Shown here: piece after piece, positions 1 through 8,415 of the stretch
Position numbering within the stretch: position 1 is the first letter of the stretch
Layout of the letters: the number at the start of each line of letters is the position of its first letter
Assembly (NCBI GenBank): GCA_043818095.1
Contig: JBDRGD010000009.1
Span: 1 to 30,761 of the forward strand
Source of the DNA: JBDRGD01 sp043818095
Lineage (GTDB): Bacteria; Chloroflexota; Dehalococcoidia; Dehalococcoidales; RBG-16-60-22
DNA: 30,761 nucleotides
Direction: 5' to 3'
Position numbers and translations under genes: made by a program
The notes under the pieces: generated by a model
Databases searched by the model: none
What the model was told of the DNA's origin: nothing
The model's input: only the letters and a program-made list of their open reading frames with translations

Positions 1-126
1 GGCTCGCCGGAGACGCACCGGATGACGGTGCTGCAGAACACCGACATGGAGCTGCTCAAGCGCCTGGCAAAAGACCTGGCGGGTATCCGCGAGGGTGCCG
101 GAGAGGAAAAAGCCGCCGGTGCCTGA
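1..126 (+). CDS. C-terminal fragment of an unidentified protein
   Basis: The window opens inside an open frame whose last 41 codons are visible, ending in TGA at 124-126. The residues are mostly charged and helix-forming (LLKRLAKDLAGIRE is in the middle, with an Ala/Glu/Lys-rich tail), which looks like a C-terminal helix rather than a catalytic core. I do not recognise the family. It runs in the same direction as the next gene, 30 bases downstream, so it is probably the upstream member of the same transcription unit as the acyl-CoA ligase/mutase cluster. Confidence 0.6.
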   Translation, partial: GSPETHRMTVLQNTDMELLKRLAKDLAGIREGAGEEKAAGA

Positions 127-156
127 AGCCCTCTGTGCGTCCAACCGAGGTGAAAG

Positions 157-1182
157 ATGACTTTTAAGGTAGTGCTGACTTCGCGCGTCCTTTCCCGCCG
201 GGATATCGAGGACTTTTTACCGTTGCTGGGGCCCGGAGGGGAGGTAATGACCATTCCCGCCAATACCGAAGACGAGCTTATCGCCGCCGCGCAGGACGCC
301 GATGCCGTCATCACCCTGATGCAGCCTTATACCCGCCGGGTCATCGCGCAGCTGGCAAAGTGCCGCCTCATTTTCAATGCCGGCACCGGCTACGAGGGGA
401 TAGATATCAAAGCCGCCACGGAGCAGGGCATCTGTGTGGCTTCTCCCGCCGACTACTGCATGGACGAGGTGGCGGAGCATGCCGTCGCCCTTCTGCTCGC
501 CAGCGCGCGCAAAATCACCCGGCTGGACCGCGCCGTCCGTGCCGGGAAATGGGACGCTTTCGAGAAGCGGGAAATCCGCAACAAGATACTGCCGCCCGTC
601 TTTCAATTGAAGGGCAAGACCGTGGGCCTCATCGGCCTGGGACGAATCGGGCGCAACGTCGCCCCCAAGGTCAAAGGGTTCGGGATGAAGGTGATTGCCT
701 ACGACCCCTACCTTCCCCCGGAGGTCTTTCGGCAGGTGGACGTGACGCCCGTCACCCTGGACGAGCTGCTGGAGAAGTCCGATTTCGTTTCCATCCAGGC
801 GGCTTTCACCGAGGGGTCGGAACACCTCATCGGCCGGGAGCAACTGAGAAAGATGAAGCCCACCGCCTATCTCATCAACGTGGGACGGGGCACGTTCGTC
901 GACGAGGCGGCGCTGGCGGAGGCCCTAGCGGAGGGCGTTATCGCCGGGGCGGGACTGGATGTGGTCACGGCGGAGCCGGAGGGAATCTCCCCGGACAATC
1001 CGCTGCTCCAGCAGGAAAACGTCATCATCACCGCGCATTCCGCCTACTATTCCGAGGAGTCCACCGCCAAGTACAAGCAGCGTATCTATGACGCCGCGGT
1101 GAAGGTTTCCCGGGGCGGGCTGCCTGAGTTTCTGCTGAACCCGGATGTCAAAGAGAAATACGCGCAAAAGTGGCGTGCCTGA
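157..1182 (+). CDS. D-isomer-specific 2-hydroxyacid dehydrogenase (CtBP/phosphoglycerate dehydrogenase-like)
   Basis: NAD-dependent oxidoreductase of the D-2-hydroxyacid dehydrogenase family, expected to interconvert a 2-keto acid and a D-2-hydroxy acid in the cytoplasm. Of 341 residues, the N-terminal part forms the split catalytic domain and about 155-185 the Rossmann nucleotide site (GLIGLGRIG at about 157-165). The three catalytic residues of the family are recognisable: Arg244 in INVGRG, Glu273 in TAEP and His294 in TAHSAYYS. The AHSAYYSEES sequence is typical of the CtBP-like branch, not of SerA, and there is no ACT domain, so serine biosynthesis is unlikely. The ATG is preceded by GAGGTG at a good distance. 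The acyl-CoA ligase follows after about 30 bases, so it may feed or drain a hydroxyacid linked to that pathway. The substrate cannot be read from the sequence. Confidence 0.9.
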   Translation: MTFKVVLTSRVLSRRDIEDFLPLLGPGGEVMTIPANTEDELIAAAQDADAVITLMQPYTRRVIAQLAKCRLIFNAGTGYEGIDIKAATEQGICVASPADYCMDEVAEHAVALLLASARKITRLDRAVRAGKWDAFEKREIRNKILPPVFQLKGKTVGLIGLGRIGRNVAPKVKGFGMKVIAYDPYLPPEVFRQVDVTPVTLDELLEKSDFVSIQAAFTEGSEHLIGREQLRKMKPTAYLINVGRGTFVDEAALAEALAEGVIAGAGLDVVTAEPEGISPDNPLLQQENVIITAHSAYYSEESTAKYKQRIYDAAVKVSRGGLPEFLLNPDVKEKYAQKWRA

Positions 1183-1212
1183 ACCGCTGCCGTAGTGGCA
1201 GAAGAGGTGAGC

Positions 1213-2778
1213 ATGATTGTAGGTCAGAAAGAGTTTATCCGGAAAAGCGCGCGCTATTTCCGGGATAAACCGGCGTTTATCTTCAAGGGGGGCAAGCCCG
1301 CGTTAATCGAGGGGCGCTCTCTGACCTTCGGGGAGGTCGACCGGCGGGCGAACCGCCTGGCGAACGCCCTGAGCGGCCTGGGCTGTCCGCCGGGCACCAG
1401 GGTAGCGACGCTGGCCCATAACTGCCTGGAATACGCGGAGATAGAGTTCGGCCTGATGAAGGGCGCCTTCCCGCAGACCATCCTCAACCCGATGCTCAGC
1501 GCCCCGGAACTCTTATATCAGATCAACAACTCGGAGTCGGCGGTGCTGGTGTTGCAGCAGCGCTATGCCGAGATGATCGGCTCGATGCGTGGCGAACTGC
1601 GCAAGGTAAAGCATTTCATCTGCTTCGACGGGACCGGCGCGGGGATGGCAGACTACGAAGCGCTGCTGGCGTCAGCGGATGAAAAGGAGCCTGAAGTCGA
1701 ACTCGACCCGAAAGCCCTGGGCGAGCTGCGGTATACCGGCGGCACCACCGGCACGCCCAAGGGCATCATGCTGCCCTTCCAGAGCGCCGCGGCGGTCACC
1801 CGCGACCTCATCATGGAATACCTGGGGGACCTGACATATGAGGACAAGTGGCTGGCGGTGCAGCCCCTCTTCCACGGGGCGGGCTGGTACATCCTGCCCG
1901 TCTGGGTCAAGGGACTGACCCAGTATATCGTCAATGACTTCCATGCCGAAGCGGCCCTGGAAATCATCGAGAAGGAGAGGATTACCGCCGTCAAGACTAT
2001 CCCCACGGTGCTGATGCGGATGCTGGACCACCCGGACATCCGTAAGCGGGACCTGAGCAGCGTGCGGACGATTATTTACGGGGGCGAGCCGATGCCCGTG
2101 GCGCGGCTCAAGGAAGCGATGGACATCTTCGGTGATGTCTTTATCCAGCTTTACGGGCAGACGGAAGCGCCGATGCTTATCTCCGTCCTGAAGAAGGAAG
2201 ACCACAAACGGGAAAAGCTCCTGAAATCGGTGGGCCGGCCCTGCACGATGGTCAAGGTGCGGGTCGTCGACGAGAAAAACCGGGAGGTCGGCCCCGGGGA
2301 AATCGGGGAAATCATCGTCAGGGGCGACCATATGATGACCGGCTACATGAACAATCCGGAAGCCACCGCGGAGGCGCTGGTGGACGGGTGGCTCCATACC
2401 AAAGACCTGGGGACGGTCGATGACGAGGGCTACCTGTACCTCAGCGGCGGCCGGACCAGCGACATGATAATCTCCGGCGGGGAGAACATCTATCCCCAGG
2501 AGATTGAGCATGTGCTTTACCAGCACCACGCCGTCAGCGAGTCCTGCGCCTTCGGCGTCCCCGACGAGCGTTGGGGGGAAGCGGTCACCGCGGCGGTGGC
2601 CCTGAAGCCGGGACAGCAGGCCACGGAAGCGGAGCTTATCGAGTTCTGCCGGACGCGGCTGGCGGGTTACAAGAAACCGCAGAAAATCCATTTCCTTGCC
2701 GAGCTGCCCAAGAGCGGCGCCGGGAAGATTGTGCGCAAGCAGCTCCGCGAGCAGTTCAAGGAAGGGGGGAAGGCATGA
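1213..2778 (+). CDS. AMP-forming acyl-CoA synthetase (fatty acid--CoA ligase family)
   Basis: Class I adenylate-forming enzyme that activates a carboxylic acid with ATP to an acyl-AMP and then an acyl-CoA. The phosphate-binding loop is YTGGTTGTPKG (about 174-184), followed by YGQTEAP (A5), the TKDLG...GRTSDMIISGGENIYP stretch (A7/A8, hinge) and C-terminal PKSGAGK with the catalytic lysine at about 505. I prefer ATG 1213 (521 aa) over an upstream in-frame GTG at 1195 because GAAGAGGTGA lies just before the ATG. The TGA overlaps the ATG of the mutase gene (ATGA), implying translational coupling and that the ligase product is the mutase substrate or its precursor. Substrate class is not determined: the binding pocket resembles medium/long-chain and aryl ligases in general. 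Confidence 0.92.
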   Translation: MIVGQKEFIRKSARYFRDKPAFIFKGGKPALIEGRSLTFGEVDRRANRLANALSGLGCPPGTRVATLAHNCLEYAEIEFGLMKGAFPQTILNPMLSAPELLYQINNSESAVLVLQQRYAEMIGSMRGELRKVKHFICFDGTGAGMADYEALLASADEKEPEVELDPKALGELRYTGGTTGTPKGIMLPFQSAAAVTRDLIMEYLGDLTYEDKWLAVQPLFHGAGWYILPVWVKGLTQYIVNDFHAEAALEIIEKERITAVKTIPTVLMRMLDHPDIRKRDLSSVRTIIYGGEPMPVARLKEAMDIFGDVFIQLYGQTEAPMLISVLKKEDHKREKLLKSVGRPCTMVKVRVVDEKNREVGPGEIGEIIVRGDHMMTGYMNNPEATAEALVDGWLHTKDLGTVDDEGYLYLSGGRTSDMIISGGENIYPQEIEHVLYQHHAVSESCAFGVPDERWGEAVTAAVALKPGQQATEAELIEFCRTRLAGYKKPQKIHFLAELPKSGAGKIVRKQLREQFKEGGKA

Positions 2779-4469
2779 AGCTGGAAGACGAACTGAAGAA
2801 GTGGGACGAGAAGGTACGCCAGCCCGGCCTGAAGAACAAGCCGGAAACGAAGCCCGAGTTCCGCACGATAAGCGGCACGCCCGTCAAATCGCTCTATACC
2901 CCCCGGGACACGGAAAATATCGATTACCTCCGGGACATCGGCTTTCCCGGGCAGTTCCCCTTCACGCGCTCCCGCACCCCCGGCGGATACCGTAATTTCA
3001 CCTGGCCGCACGACTTTTACAGCGGCTACGGCTCCAGCGAGAGCGCCAACGAGCGCTACCGCGACCTCATTAATCACGGCGCGACGGTGATTACCATGGC
3101 GCTGGACCTGCCCACGCAGATAGGCTACGATTCCGACGACCCACTGGCGGAGGGCGAGGTGGGCAAAGCCGGCGTGGCGCTGGCTTCCCTGGCGGACCTG
3201 GACCGCGTGCTGGAGGGCATCGACCTGCAGAAAACGGGGCTGGGTTTCGTCGCCAACTGCATCGGGTCTTACGCGCTTTCCCTGTCGCTGGCGCTCGCTG
3301 AAAAGCGGGGCATCGACCCGGCGGTCCTGCGCCATTTCCGCATCCAGAACGACCCCCTCAAGGAATACAGCGGCAGGGATACCTATATCTTCCCCGTGGA
3401 CATGGCCATCGAGCTGGCGACCGACGTCGTGGAATATATCTGCCGCAATTTCAAGGACCGGTGGGACTGGCAGTGGGTGCCGCAGTATGTCTGTACCACC
3501 CAGATGCGGTGGGCAGGCGTCGGTGCGGCGCAGGAGCTGGGCTTCGGGCTGGCGCATTTCTTTGCCTATATCGACTCGGCGCGGGAGAGGGGGCTGGAAC
3601 TCGGCGAGTTCGTGCCCAAGATGGACTGGCACGCTTCTTCCGACCTCGACCTCTTCGAGGAGGTGGCGAAATTCCGGGCGGGGCGGCGTCTCTTTGCCCG
3701 GCTGATGAAGGAAAGGTATCACTGCGAGGACCCTAATATCCAGGGACTGCGCATCAGCCTCTGGACCTCCGCCAACCGGCTGACGGCGCAGCAGCCGCTG
3801 AACAACCTGGCGAGAATCACCGTGCAGGTGCTGGCGGCGATACTGGGAGGGGTGGAGCACATCTGGGCGCCAGCTTACGACGAGGCGCTGGCGCTGCCCA
3901 CCTCCGAGTCCACGAGAATCGCCAACCAGGTGAAATACATCCTCCACCACGAGTGCGGCATGGAGAACGTCGTCGACCCCATGGGCGGGTCTTACTACAT
4001 GGAGAAGCTGACCTCGCAAATCGAGGAGGAAGCCCGGCACTGGCTGGGGGAAATCGAGAAGAAGGGCGGCGTGGCCGCGGCGGTGGAAGACGGTTTCTAC
4101 TATGCCGAGGAGTTGAGGGGGCTTTACCAGAACCAGAAGGAAATCGAATCCGGCGAGAAAAAGGTCGTCGGCATCAACCTCTTCCCCTCGGATGAGGAGC
4201 TGCCGCTGGACCTGTTCCAGCTGGACGAGAAGGATGAATCCCGGCAAAAAAAACGGCTGACGCAGGTCCGTGAGAGCCGGGACGGCAAGCTGGTGCGGCA
4301 GCGCCTGGACGAACTGGCGGAAGTGGCGGCGCGCAAGGCTAAAGATAAAAAGGTGAACACCGTGCCGGCCACCCTGGCGGCGGTCAAAGCCTACGCTACC
4401 GTGGGCGAAATCTACGGGGTGCTGCGGCAGGCTTTCGGCGAATTTAAAGCTCCGGTAAAGGTGAATTAG
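2775..4469 (+). CDS. AdoCbl-dependent acyl-CoA mutase, large (substrate-binding) subunit, methylmalonyl-CoA mutase-like
   Basis: 564-residue TIM-barrel subunit of a coenzyme-B12 carbon-skeleton mutase; the B12 domain is a separate protein encoded next door. Family landmarks are TRDTENIDYLRDIGFPGQ-like N-terminus (here PRDTENIDYLRDIGFPGQ), LDLPTQIGYDSDDPLA, RIQNDPLKEY, DLFEEVAKFRAGRRLFARLM, LTAQQPLNNLARIT and VDPMGGSYYMEKL. By hand alignment to the Propionibacterium enzyme, Tyr89 is kept (Tyr82) and so is Arg207 (Arg201), the residue that holds the methylmalonyl carboxylate, whereas His244 is replaced by Gln243 (TTQMRWAG instead of GYHMQEAG). Translation starts at the ATG overlapping the ligase stop; a longer open frame upstream has no support. 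Methylmalonyl-CoA or another branched dicarboxyl-CoA ester is the likeliest substrate class, but the changed pocket means the reaction should be treated as unknown. Confidence 0.9.
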   Translation: MKLEDELKKWDEKVRQPGLKNKPETKPEFRTISGTPVKSLYTPRDTENIDYLRDIGFPGQFPFTRSRTPGGYRNFTWPHDFYSGYGSSESANERYRDLINHGATVITMALDLPTQIGYDSDDPLAEGEVGKAGVALASLADLDRVLEGIDLQKTGLGFVANCIGSYALSLSLALAEKRGIDPAVLRHFRIQNDPLKEYSGRDTYIFPVDMAIELATDVVEYICRNFKDRWDWQWVPQYVCTTQMRWAGVGAAQELGFGLAHFFAYIDSARERGLELGEFVPKMDWHASSDLDLFEEVAKFRAGRRLFARLMKERYHCEDPNIQGLRISLWTSANRLTAQQPLNNLARITVQVLAAILGGVEHIWAPAYDEALALPTSESTRIANQVKYILHHECGMENVVDPMGGSYYMEKLTSQIEEEARHWLGEIEKKGGVAAAVEDGFYYAEELRGLYQNQKEIESGEKKVVGINLFPSDEELPLDLFQLDEKDESRQKKRLTQVRESRDGKLVRQRLDELAEVAARKAKDKKVNTVPATLAAVKAYATVGEIYGVLRQAFGEFKAPVKVN

Positions 4470-4477
4470 GAGACATC

Positions 4478-4891
4478 ATGGCACAGAAAAGGGAGCGGGT
4501 ACTCATCGCCAAGCCGGGTCTGGACGGGCACGAGATGGGCGCCCGCCTGATTAGCCGCGCCCTGATGGACGCGGGCATGGAGGTCATCTACAGCGGTCCC
4601 CGGCAGACCCCGGAGATGGTGGTCAACACGGCGCTTCAGGAAGACGTCTCCGTCATCGGGCTCAGCTACCTTACCGGGGCGCACAAGGAGCATACCAGCC
4701 GCATTATCAGGCTGATGCAGTCGAAAGGGATGGACCCGGGCCGCATCGTGCTCGTCGTCGGCGGCATTATCCCGCCCCGGGACGTGGCTTACCTGAAAAC
4801 CCTGGGGGTGGATGCCGTCTTCGGGCCCGGGAGCGATACCAGAGTGATTACACAGACTATTCGGGAAGCTATCGACCGGAAAAGGGGGTAA
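4478..4891 (+). CDS. AdoCbl-dependent acyl-CoA mutase, small (cobalamin-binding) subunit
   Basis: 137-residue stand-alone B12-binding domain matching the C-terminal part of methylmalonyl-CoA mutase. The base-off/His-on cobalamin signature DGHEMG is at 16-21, with His18 as the expected lower axial ligand of cobalt; the later family motifs are also present (GLSYLTGAH about 64-72, GGIIPPRD about 91-98, FGPGSD near the end). GGAG overlapping the large-subunit stop serves as ribosome site. Only 8 bases separate it from the large subunit, fitting a two-protein mutase as in 2-hydroxyisobutyryl-, isobutyryl- and archaeal methylmalonyl-CoA mutases. No MeaB-type GTPase chaperone or epimerase gene lies in the window. 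Confidence 0.93.
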   Translation: MAQKRERVLIAKPGLDGHEMGARLISRALMDAGMEVIYSGPRQTPEMVVNTALQEDVSVIGLSYLTGAHKEHTSRIIRLMQSKGMDPGRIVLVVGGIIPPRDVAYLKTLGVDAVFGPGSDTRVITQTIREAIDRKRG

Positions 4892-4892
4892 C

Positions 4893-5309
4893 ATGGCGGA
4901 TATACCCTGGAAAGAGGGTCTTTTTCATGCGGTGGAGGGGAAGGAGGAACACCCGTATCTCTGCGGCAGCCGCTGCCGGGTGTGCGGCTATACGTCTTTC
5001 CCGGAGAAAGAGGTCTGCCTGGTCTGCCGCCGGGACGACACAATGGAAAATATCAAGCTCGGCTCTTTCGGTAACCTGGTGACTTTCACGGTGATGCGGG
5101 TGGGGCCGCCCGATTTTCCCCCGCCCTACGTCATCGGGTATGTTAAACTTAAAGAGGGACCGGTCATCTTTACCCAGCTATCCGGGGTGAAGCCCGAGGA
5201 CGACGCCCTGAAAATAGGGGAAGAGATGGAACTGGTCATCGAGAAACTGAAGCAGAACGAGCGGGGCGACAACCTGCTCGCCTGGAAATACCGTCCGGTA
5301 AGGAAGTAA
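4893..5309 (+). CDS. Zn-ribbon/OB-fold acyl-CoA-associated protein (DUF35 family)
   Basis: 138-residue two-domain protein. A rubredoxin-like zinc ribbon holds Cys28, Cys31, Cys42 and Cys45 (CRVCG ... CLVC), followed by an OB-fold from about 52 to 125 with the typical GNLVTFTVMRVGPPDF and PYVIGYVKLKEG strands. Members of this family are obligate partners of thiolase-like proteins, for example BbsA with BbsB in anaerobic toluene degradation and the bridging protein in the archaeal thiolase/HMG-CoA synthase complex. Here it sits 6 bases before an SCP-x-type thiolase, so the two very probably form a complex and the OB domain contributes to acyl-CoA binding. It starts one base after the mutase small-subunit stop. 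Confidence 0.88.
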   Translation: MADIPWKEGLFHAVEGKEEHPYLCGSRCRVCGYTSFPEKEVCLVCRRDDTMENIKLGSFGNLVTFTVMRVGPPDFPPPYVIGYVKLKEGPVIFTQLSGVKPEDDALKIGEEMELVIEKLKQNERGDNLLAWKYRPVRK

Positions 5310-5315
5310 AGATCT

Positions 5316-6497
5316 ATGAGAAAACTGGCTAGAGAGACCGTTATCATCGGCGTCGGGATGCATCAGTGCGGCAAGTTCCTGGACAAGGGCCTTAAGGAGC
5401 TTGCCCGGGTGGCGGCATGGCGCGCTATTCATGATGCCGGCATCGACGCTAAGCTGATAGAGGCGGTGTATTTTTCCAACGTGCTGGCGGGAATTATCAC
5501 GGGTCAGGAGGGTGTCCGCGGACAGGTGTTCCTCCGGGATGCCGGTTTCGAGAGCCTGCCCATCGTGAACGTGGAGGGCGCCTGCGCTTCGGGGAGCATC
5601 GCTCTCCGGGAGGCGACCCTGGCGATTGCCTCCGGGCTTTACGACGTGCTCATGGTGGTCGGCGCGGAGAAGCTTTACCTTGAAGACACTTCGCGCTCGA
5701 TTGCGGCGATGTCCGCCAACGCGGACGTTGAGCTGATGGGCGGCCTGGGCTTCCAGTTCAGCGCGAGCTACGCCATGACCCTGCGCAAATACATGAAGGA
5801 ACACGGCTGGACGCAGGAACATTTCGCCAGGGTGGCGTCCAAGAACAAGACCAACGGCGCGCTGAACCCCTACGCCCAGTACCAGAAGCCGATGACGGCG
5901 GAGGAAATACTGAACTCCCGCGTGATTGCCTGGCCGCTGACCCTCTACATGTGCTCCACCATGGCAGACGGGGCGGCGGCGGCGATTGTCTGCGCCAAGG
6001 ACGTCGCGGCGAAAATCAGCAAGCAGATACCGATAACCGTGGCGGCGAGCTGCCTGCGCAGCGGCGAGGTCACCGGGGACGATGACGGCCAGAAACACGT
6101 CGCCCGGGACGCCTACGAAATGGCGGGGCTGGGTCCCGAGGATATCGAGGTGGCGGAAGTGCATGACGCGATGGCGCCGGGAGAGATGTTCCGCGTTGAG
6201 AAGCTCGGTTTCTGCACCGCGGACGAGGTGCCGCATCTCGTCGAAGAGGACTATTTCGCGCTGCACGGCAAGCTGCCCGTGAACCCCAGCGGGGGACTGG
6301 CGGCACGCGGACACCCCATCGGCGCTACCGGGCTGGCGCAGATATCGGAGATGGTCTGGCAGCTACGGGGCGAAGCCGGACCGCGGCAGGTCAAGGGCAG
6401 GAACGGTGACCATCCCAACGTGGCGCTCACGCAGAACAGCGGCGGCTATGTTGAGGGCAGCCCGGCGGCGCTGGCGGTGACCATCCTGAAACGGTAG
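5316..6497 (+). CDS. SCP-x/acetyl-CoA acetyltransferase-type thiolase
   Basis: 393-residue thiolase-superfamily enzyme of the type that partners DUF35 proteins. The nucleophile Cys90 lies in VEGACASGS, His283 in the EVHDAMAPGE motif, and His333 in the NPSGGLAARGHPIGATG loop. The C-terminal CxG cysteine of biosynthetic thiolases is absent: the corresponding stretch reads QNSGGYVEGSP, as in the SCP-x-like group. It could cleave a 3-ketoacyl-CoA (as BbsB does for benzoylsuccinyl-CoA) or run in the condensing direction. As the last gene of the cluster it probably acts on a product of the mutase after oxidation steps encoded elsewhere. The 17 bases to the convergent permease gene contain no obvious terminator. 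Confidence 0.88.
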   Translation: MRKLARETVIIGVGMHQCGKFLDKGLKELARVAAWRAIHDAGIDAKLIEAVYFSNVLAGIITGQEGVRGQVFLRDAGFESLPIVNVEGACASGSIALREATLAIASGLYDVLMVVGAEKLYLEDTSRSIAAMSANADVELMGGLGFQFSASYAMTLRKYMKEHGWTQEHFARVASKNKTNGALNPYAQYQKPMTAEEILNSRVIAWPLTLYMCSTMADGAAAAIVCAKDVAAKISKQIPITVAASCLRSGEVTGDDDGQKHVARDAYEMAGLGPEDIEVAEVHDAMAPGEMFRVEKLGFCTADEVPHLVEEDYFALHGKLPVNPSGGLAARGHPIGATGLAQISEMVWQLRGEAGPRQVKGRNGDHPNVALTQNSGGYVEGSPAALAVTILKR

Positions 6498-6514
6498 CCC
6501 GGAATTCCCCGTCG

Positions 6515-7750
6515 CTATTCGGACCGCAGCGCCTCAATCGGGTTCAGACGCGAGGCGTTCCAGGCGGGGTAGAAGCCGAAGAAAAGGCCGATGCCCACGG
6601 AAACAGATACCGCCAGGATAACGATGTCCAGGCTGACCAGTGTTGACATAACTCCGGTCTGTGATACGATGTAAGACACCGCCCACCCGATGGCCACGCC
6701 GATGATGCCGCCGGAGAAGGTCAGCATCGCGGCTTCAATCAGGAACTGCATCCAGATATCCTGTTCCCTGGCGCCTAACGCCTTGCGGATGCCGATTTCC
6801 CGGGTCCTTTCCAGCACGGACACCAGCATGATGTTCATCACCCCGATGCCCCCTACCAGCAGGGAGATGGCGGCAATCGCGCCCAGCAGCAGCGTCATCG
6901 TCCCCGTTGCCGCGGAGATGGTCTGGGCGATTTCCTCCATGGAGGTGACGTTGAAGTCATTGTCCGCGGATTCCGCCAGGTGGTGACGGGTACGCAGCAG
7001 ACTCGTGATATCCTGGACGGTGTCGGTCGATTTCTTCTCATCGGTGACCGTCAGGGTGATGGTGGAGATTATCTGGTCCCCCTGGGGAGTCCGCGGCTGT
7101 GACACCGCCTGCTGCATCGCCGTCAGCGGTATGAGGACAGAGTCGTCCGGTGAACCGAACATTTCGCCCTTGCTTTCCAGCACGCCGATGACGTGCACGA
7201 CGATGCTGCCCATGCGCGCCGTCTGCCCGATGGGGTCGGCATCGGGGAAAAGGGTATCCCTCACGTTCGAGCCGATGACGGCGACCCTGGCACCGCGCGC
7301 GTAATCGTAATCGGTGAAGAAAGACCCCGTGCCGACGGAGAGATTGTTGACCCGCATGTATGCCGCGGTGACACCATAGACCGAGGAGTTGGTATTATTG
7401 CCGCCGGCAACGATTTGCATCCGGCTAGAATACATGGGCGCCACGGCGGTGATGTTGCTCACCTGTTCCTGTATCGCCTGGGCGTCTTCCATGGTCAGCG
7501 AGGTGACGCTGCCCTGGGCGCCGCGCACGCCTCCGAAGGAGGTGGCCGAACCGGGGCGGATGGTTACCAGGTTAGAGCCCAGCGTCTGGATGCGGGAGAG
7601 GATATCCGCCTGTGCCCCCTTGCCGATGGACATCAGGGCAATCACGGCGGCCACGCCGATGACGATGCCCATGATGGTTAAAAAACTGCGCAGTTTGTGA
7701 GTTACCACGCCGGTGAAAGCGGTCGTTACCGGTTCCAGCCACTTCTTCAT
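6515..7750 (-). CDS. ABC transporter permease, MacB/FtsX type
   Basis: 411-residue permease with the MacB layout: one membrane helix near the N-terminus (SFLTIMGIVIGVAAVIAL, about 22-40), a large extracytoplasmic domain (about 45-275), then three helices, including the LLVGGIGVMNIMLVSVLERTREIGIRKALGA region with the conserved EIGIRKALGA cytoplasmic motif. A GTG lies one codon upstream, but the ATG overlapping the ATPase stop (TGATG) with GGAGG before it is the better start. It is the last gene of a five-gene unit (regulator, kinase, adaptor, ATPase, permease). This family exports peptides, lipoproteins, antibiotics or other amphiphiles by mechanotransmission rather than through a classical channel; the substrate is unknown. 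Confidence 0.92.
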   Translation of the reverse strand: MKKWLEPVTTAFTGVVTHKLRSFLTIMGIVIGVAAVIALMSIGKGAQADILSRIQTLGSNLVTIRPGSATSFGGVRGAQGSVTSLTMEDAQAIQEQVSNITAVAPMYSSRMQIVAGGNNTNSSVYGVTAAYMRVNNLSVGTGSFFTDYDYARGARVAVIGSNVRDTLFPDADPIGQTARMGSIVVHVIGVLESKGEMFGSPDDSVLIPLTAMQQAVSQPRTPQGDQIISTITLTVTDEKKSTDTVQDITSLLRTRHHLAESADNDFNVTSMEEIAQTISAATGTMTLLLGAIAAISLLVGGIGVMNIMLVSVLERTREIGIRKALGAREQDIWMQFLIEAAMLTFSGGIIGVAIGWAVSYIVSQTGVMSTLVSLDIVILAVSVSVGIGLFFGFYPAWNASRLNPIEALRSE

Positions 7751-8415
7751 CACTTGTCCTCCGCTATTATCTCGCCATCTCTGATGTTGATGACGCGCTG
7801 GCAGTGCCCGGCGATGTTGGAGTCATGGGTAATCATCACCAGGGTAATACCATGCTCGGCGTGCAGCGAGGTGAGGATGGAGATAATATCCTCGCCGGAG
7901 CGGCTGTCGAGGTTGCCGGTAGGCTCGTCTGCCAGTATCAGCGGGGGGTTTTTCACCAGGGCGCGGGCAATCGCCACCCTCTGCTGCTCACCGCCGGAAA
8001 GCTCGGTGGGGCGGTGGTTCGCCCGCTCGCCGAGCCCGACCCTTTTCAGGGCTTCCATGGAGCGCGTACGGTCACTGCCGCCGGCATATCTCATCCCCAG
8101 ATCGACGTTGGCAACCGCGTTGAGCCGCGGCAGCAGGTTGAACTGCTGAAAAACGAAGCCGATTTTTTGCGCCCGGATGTGGGCGAGTTCCGCGCTGTTC
8201 ATCCGGTTGATGTCCTTATTCTCGAAGAAGTAATGGCCGGAGCTCGGTTTATCCAGGCACCCGATAAGGTTGAGCAGCGTCGATTTGCCCGAGCCTGACG
8301 CACCCATAATCGCGACGAGCTCGCCGCTCTTGATATCCATGGTGATGCCGCGGAGCACGTTCAGCTGCCGATTACCCATGGGATAGGTCTTGGTGATGTT
8401 TTCCAGGCGTATCAT
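7750..8415 (-). CDS. ABC transporter ATP-binding protein, MacB/LolD type
   Basis: 221-residue nucleotide-binding domain. Walker A GASGSGKST is at 38-46, the signature is LSGGEQQRVAIARAL, Walker B is LILADEPTGNLD and the switch histidine lies in MITHDS. The NLD after Walker B and the RxQKIGFVFQQFNLLPRL Q-loop context place it in the LolD/MacB/FtsE group. It overlaps the adaptor gene by four bases (ATGA) and the permease by one (TGATG), so all three are translationally coupled and probably made in fixed ratio. Unlike enterobacterial MacB, ATPase and permease are separate polypeptides, the usual arrangement in monoderm bacteria. Confidence 0.95.
   Translation of the reverse strand: MIRLENITKTYPMGNRQLNVLRGITMDIKSGELVAIMGASGSGKSTLLNLIGCLDKPSSGHYFFENKDINRMNSAELAHIRAQKIGFVFQQFNLLPRLNAVANVDLGMRYAGGSDRTRSMEALKRVGLGERANHRPTELSGGEQQRVAIARALVKNPPLILADEPTGNLDSRSGEDIISILTSLHAEHGITLVMITHDSNIAGHCQRVINIRDGEIIAEDK

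Noticed and set aside
2667..4247. 526-codon open frame on the minus strand opposite the mutase gene
   Set aside because: It is a by-product of high GC content opposite a clear mutase reading frame; it contains no recognisable domain and has no ribosome site. The same applies to the long antisense frames at 1672-2691, 5178-6314, 15903-16874, 16981-17997 and 29185-30531.
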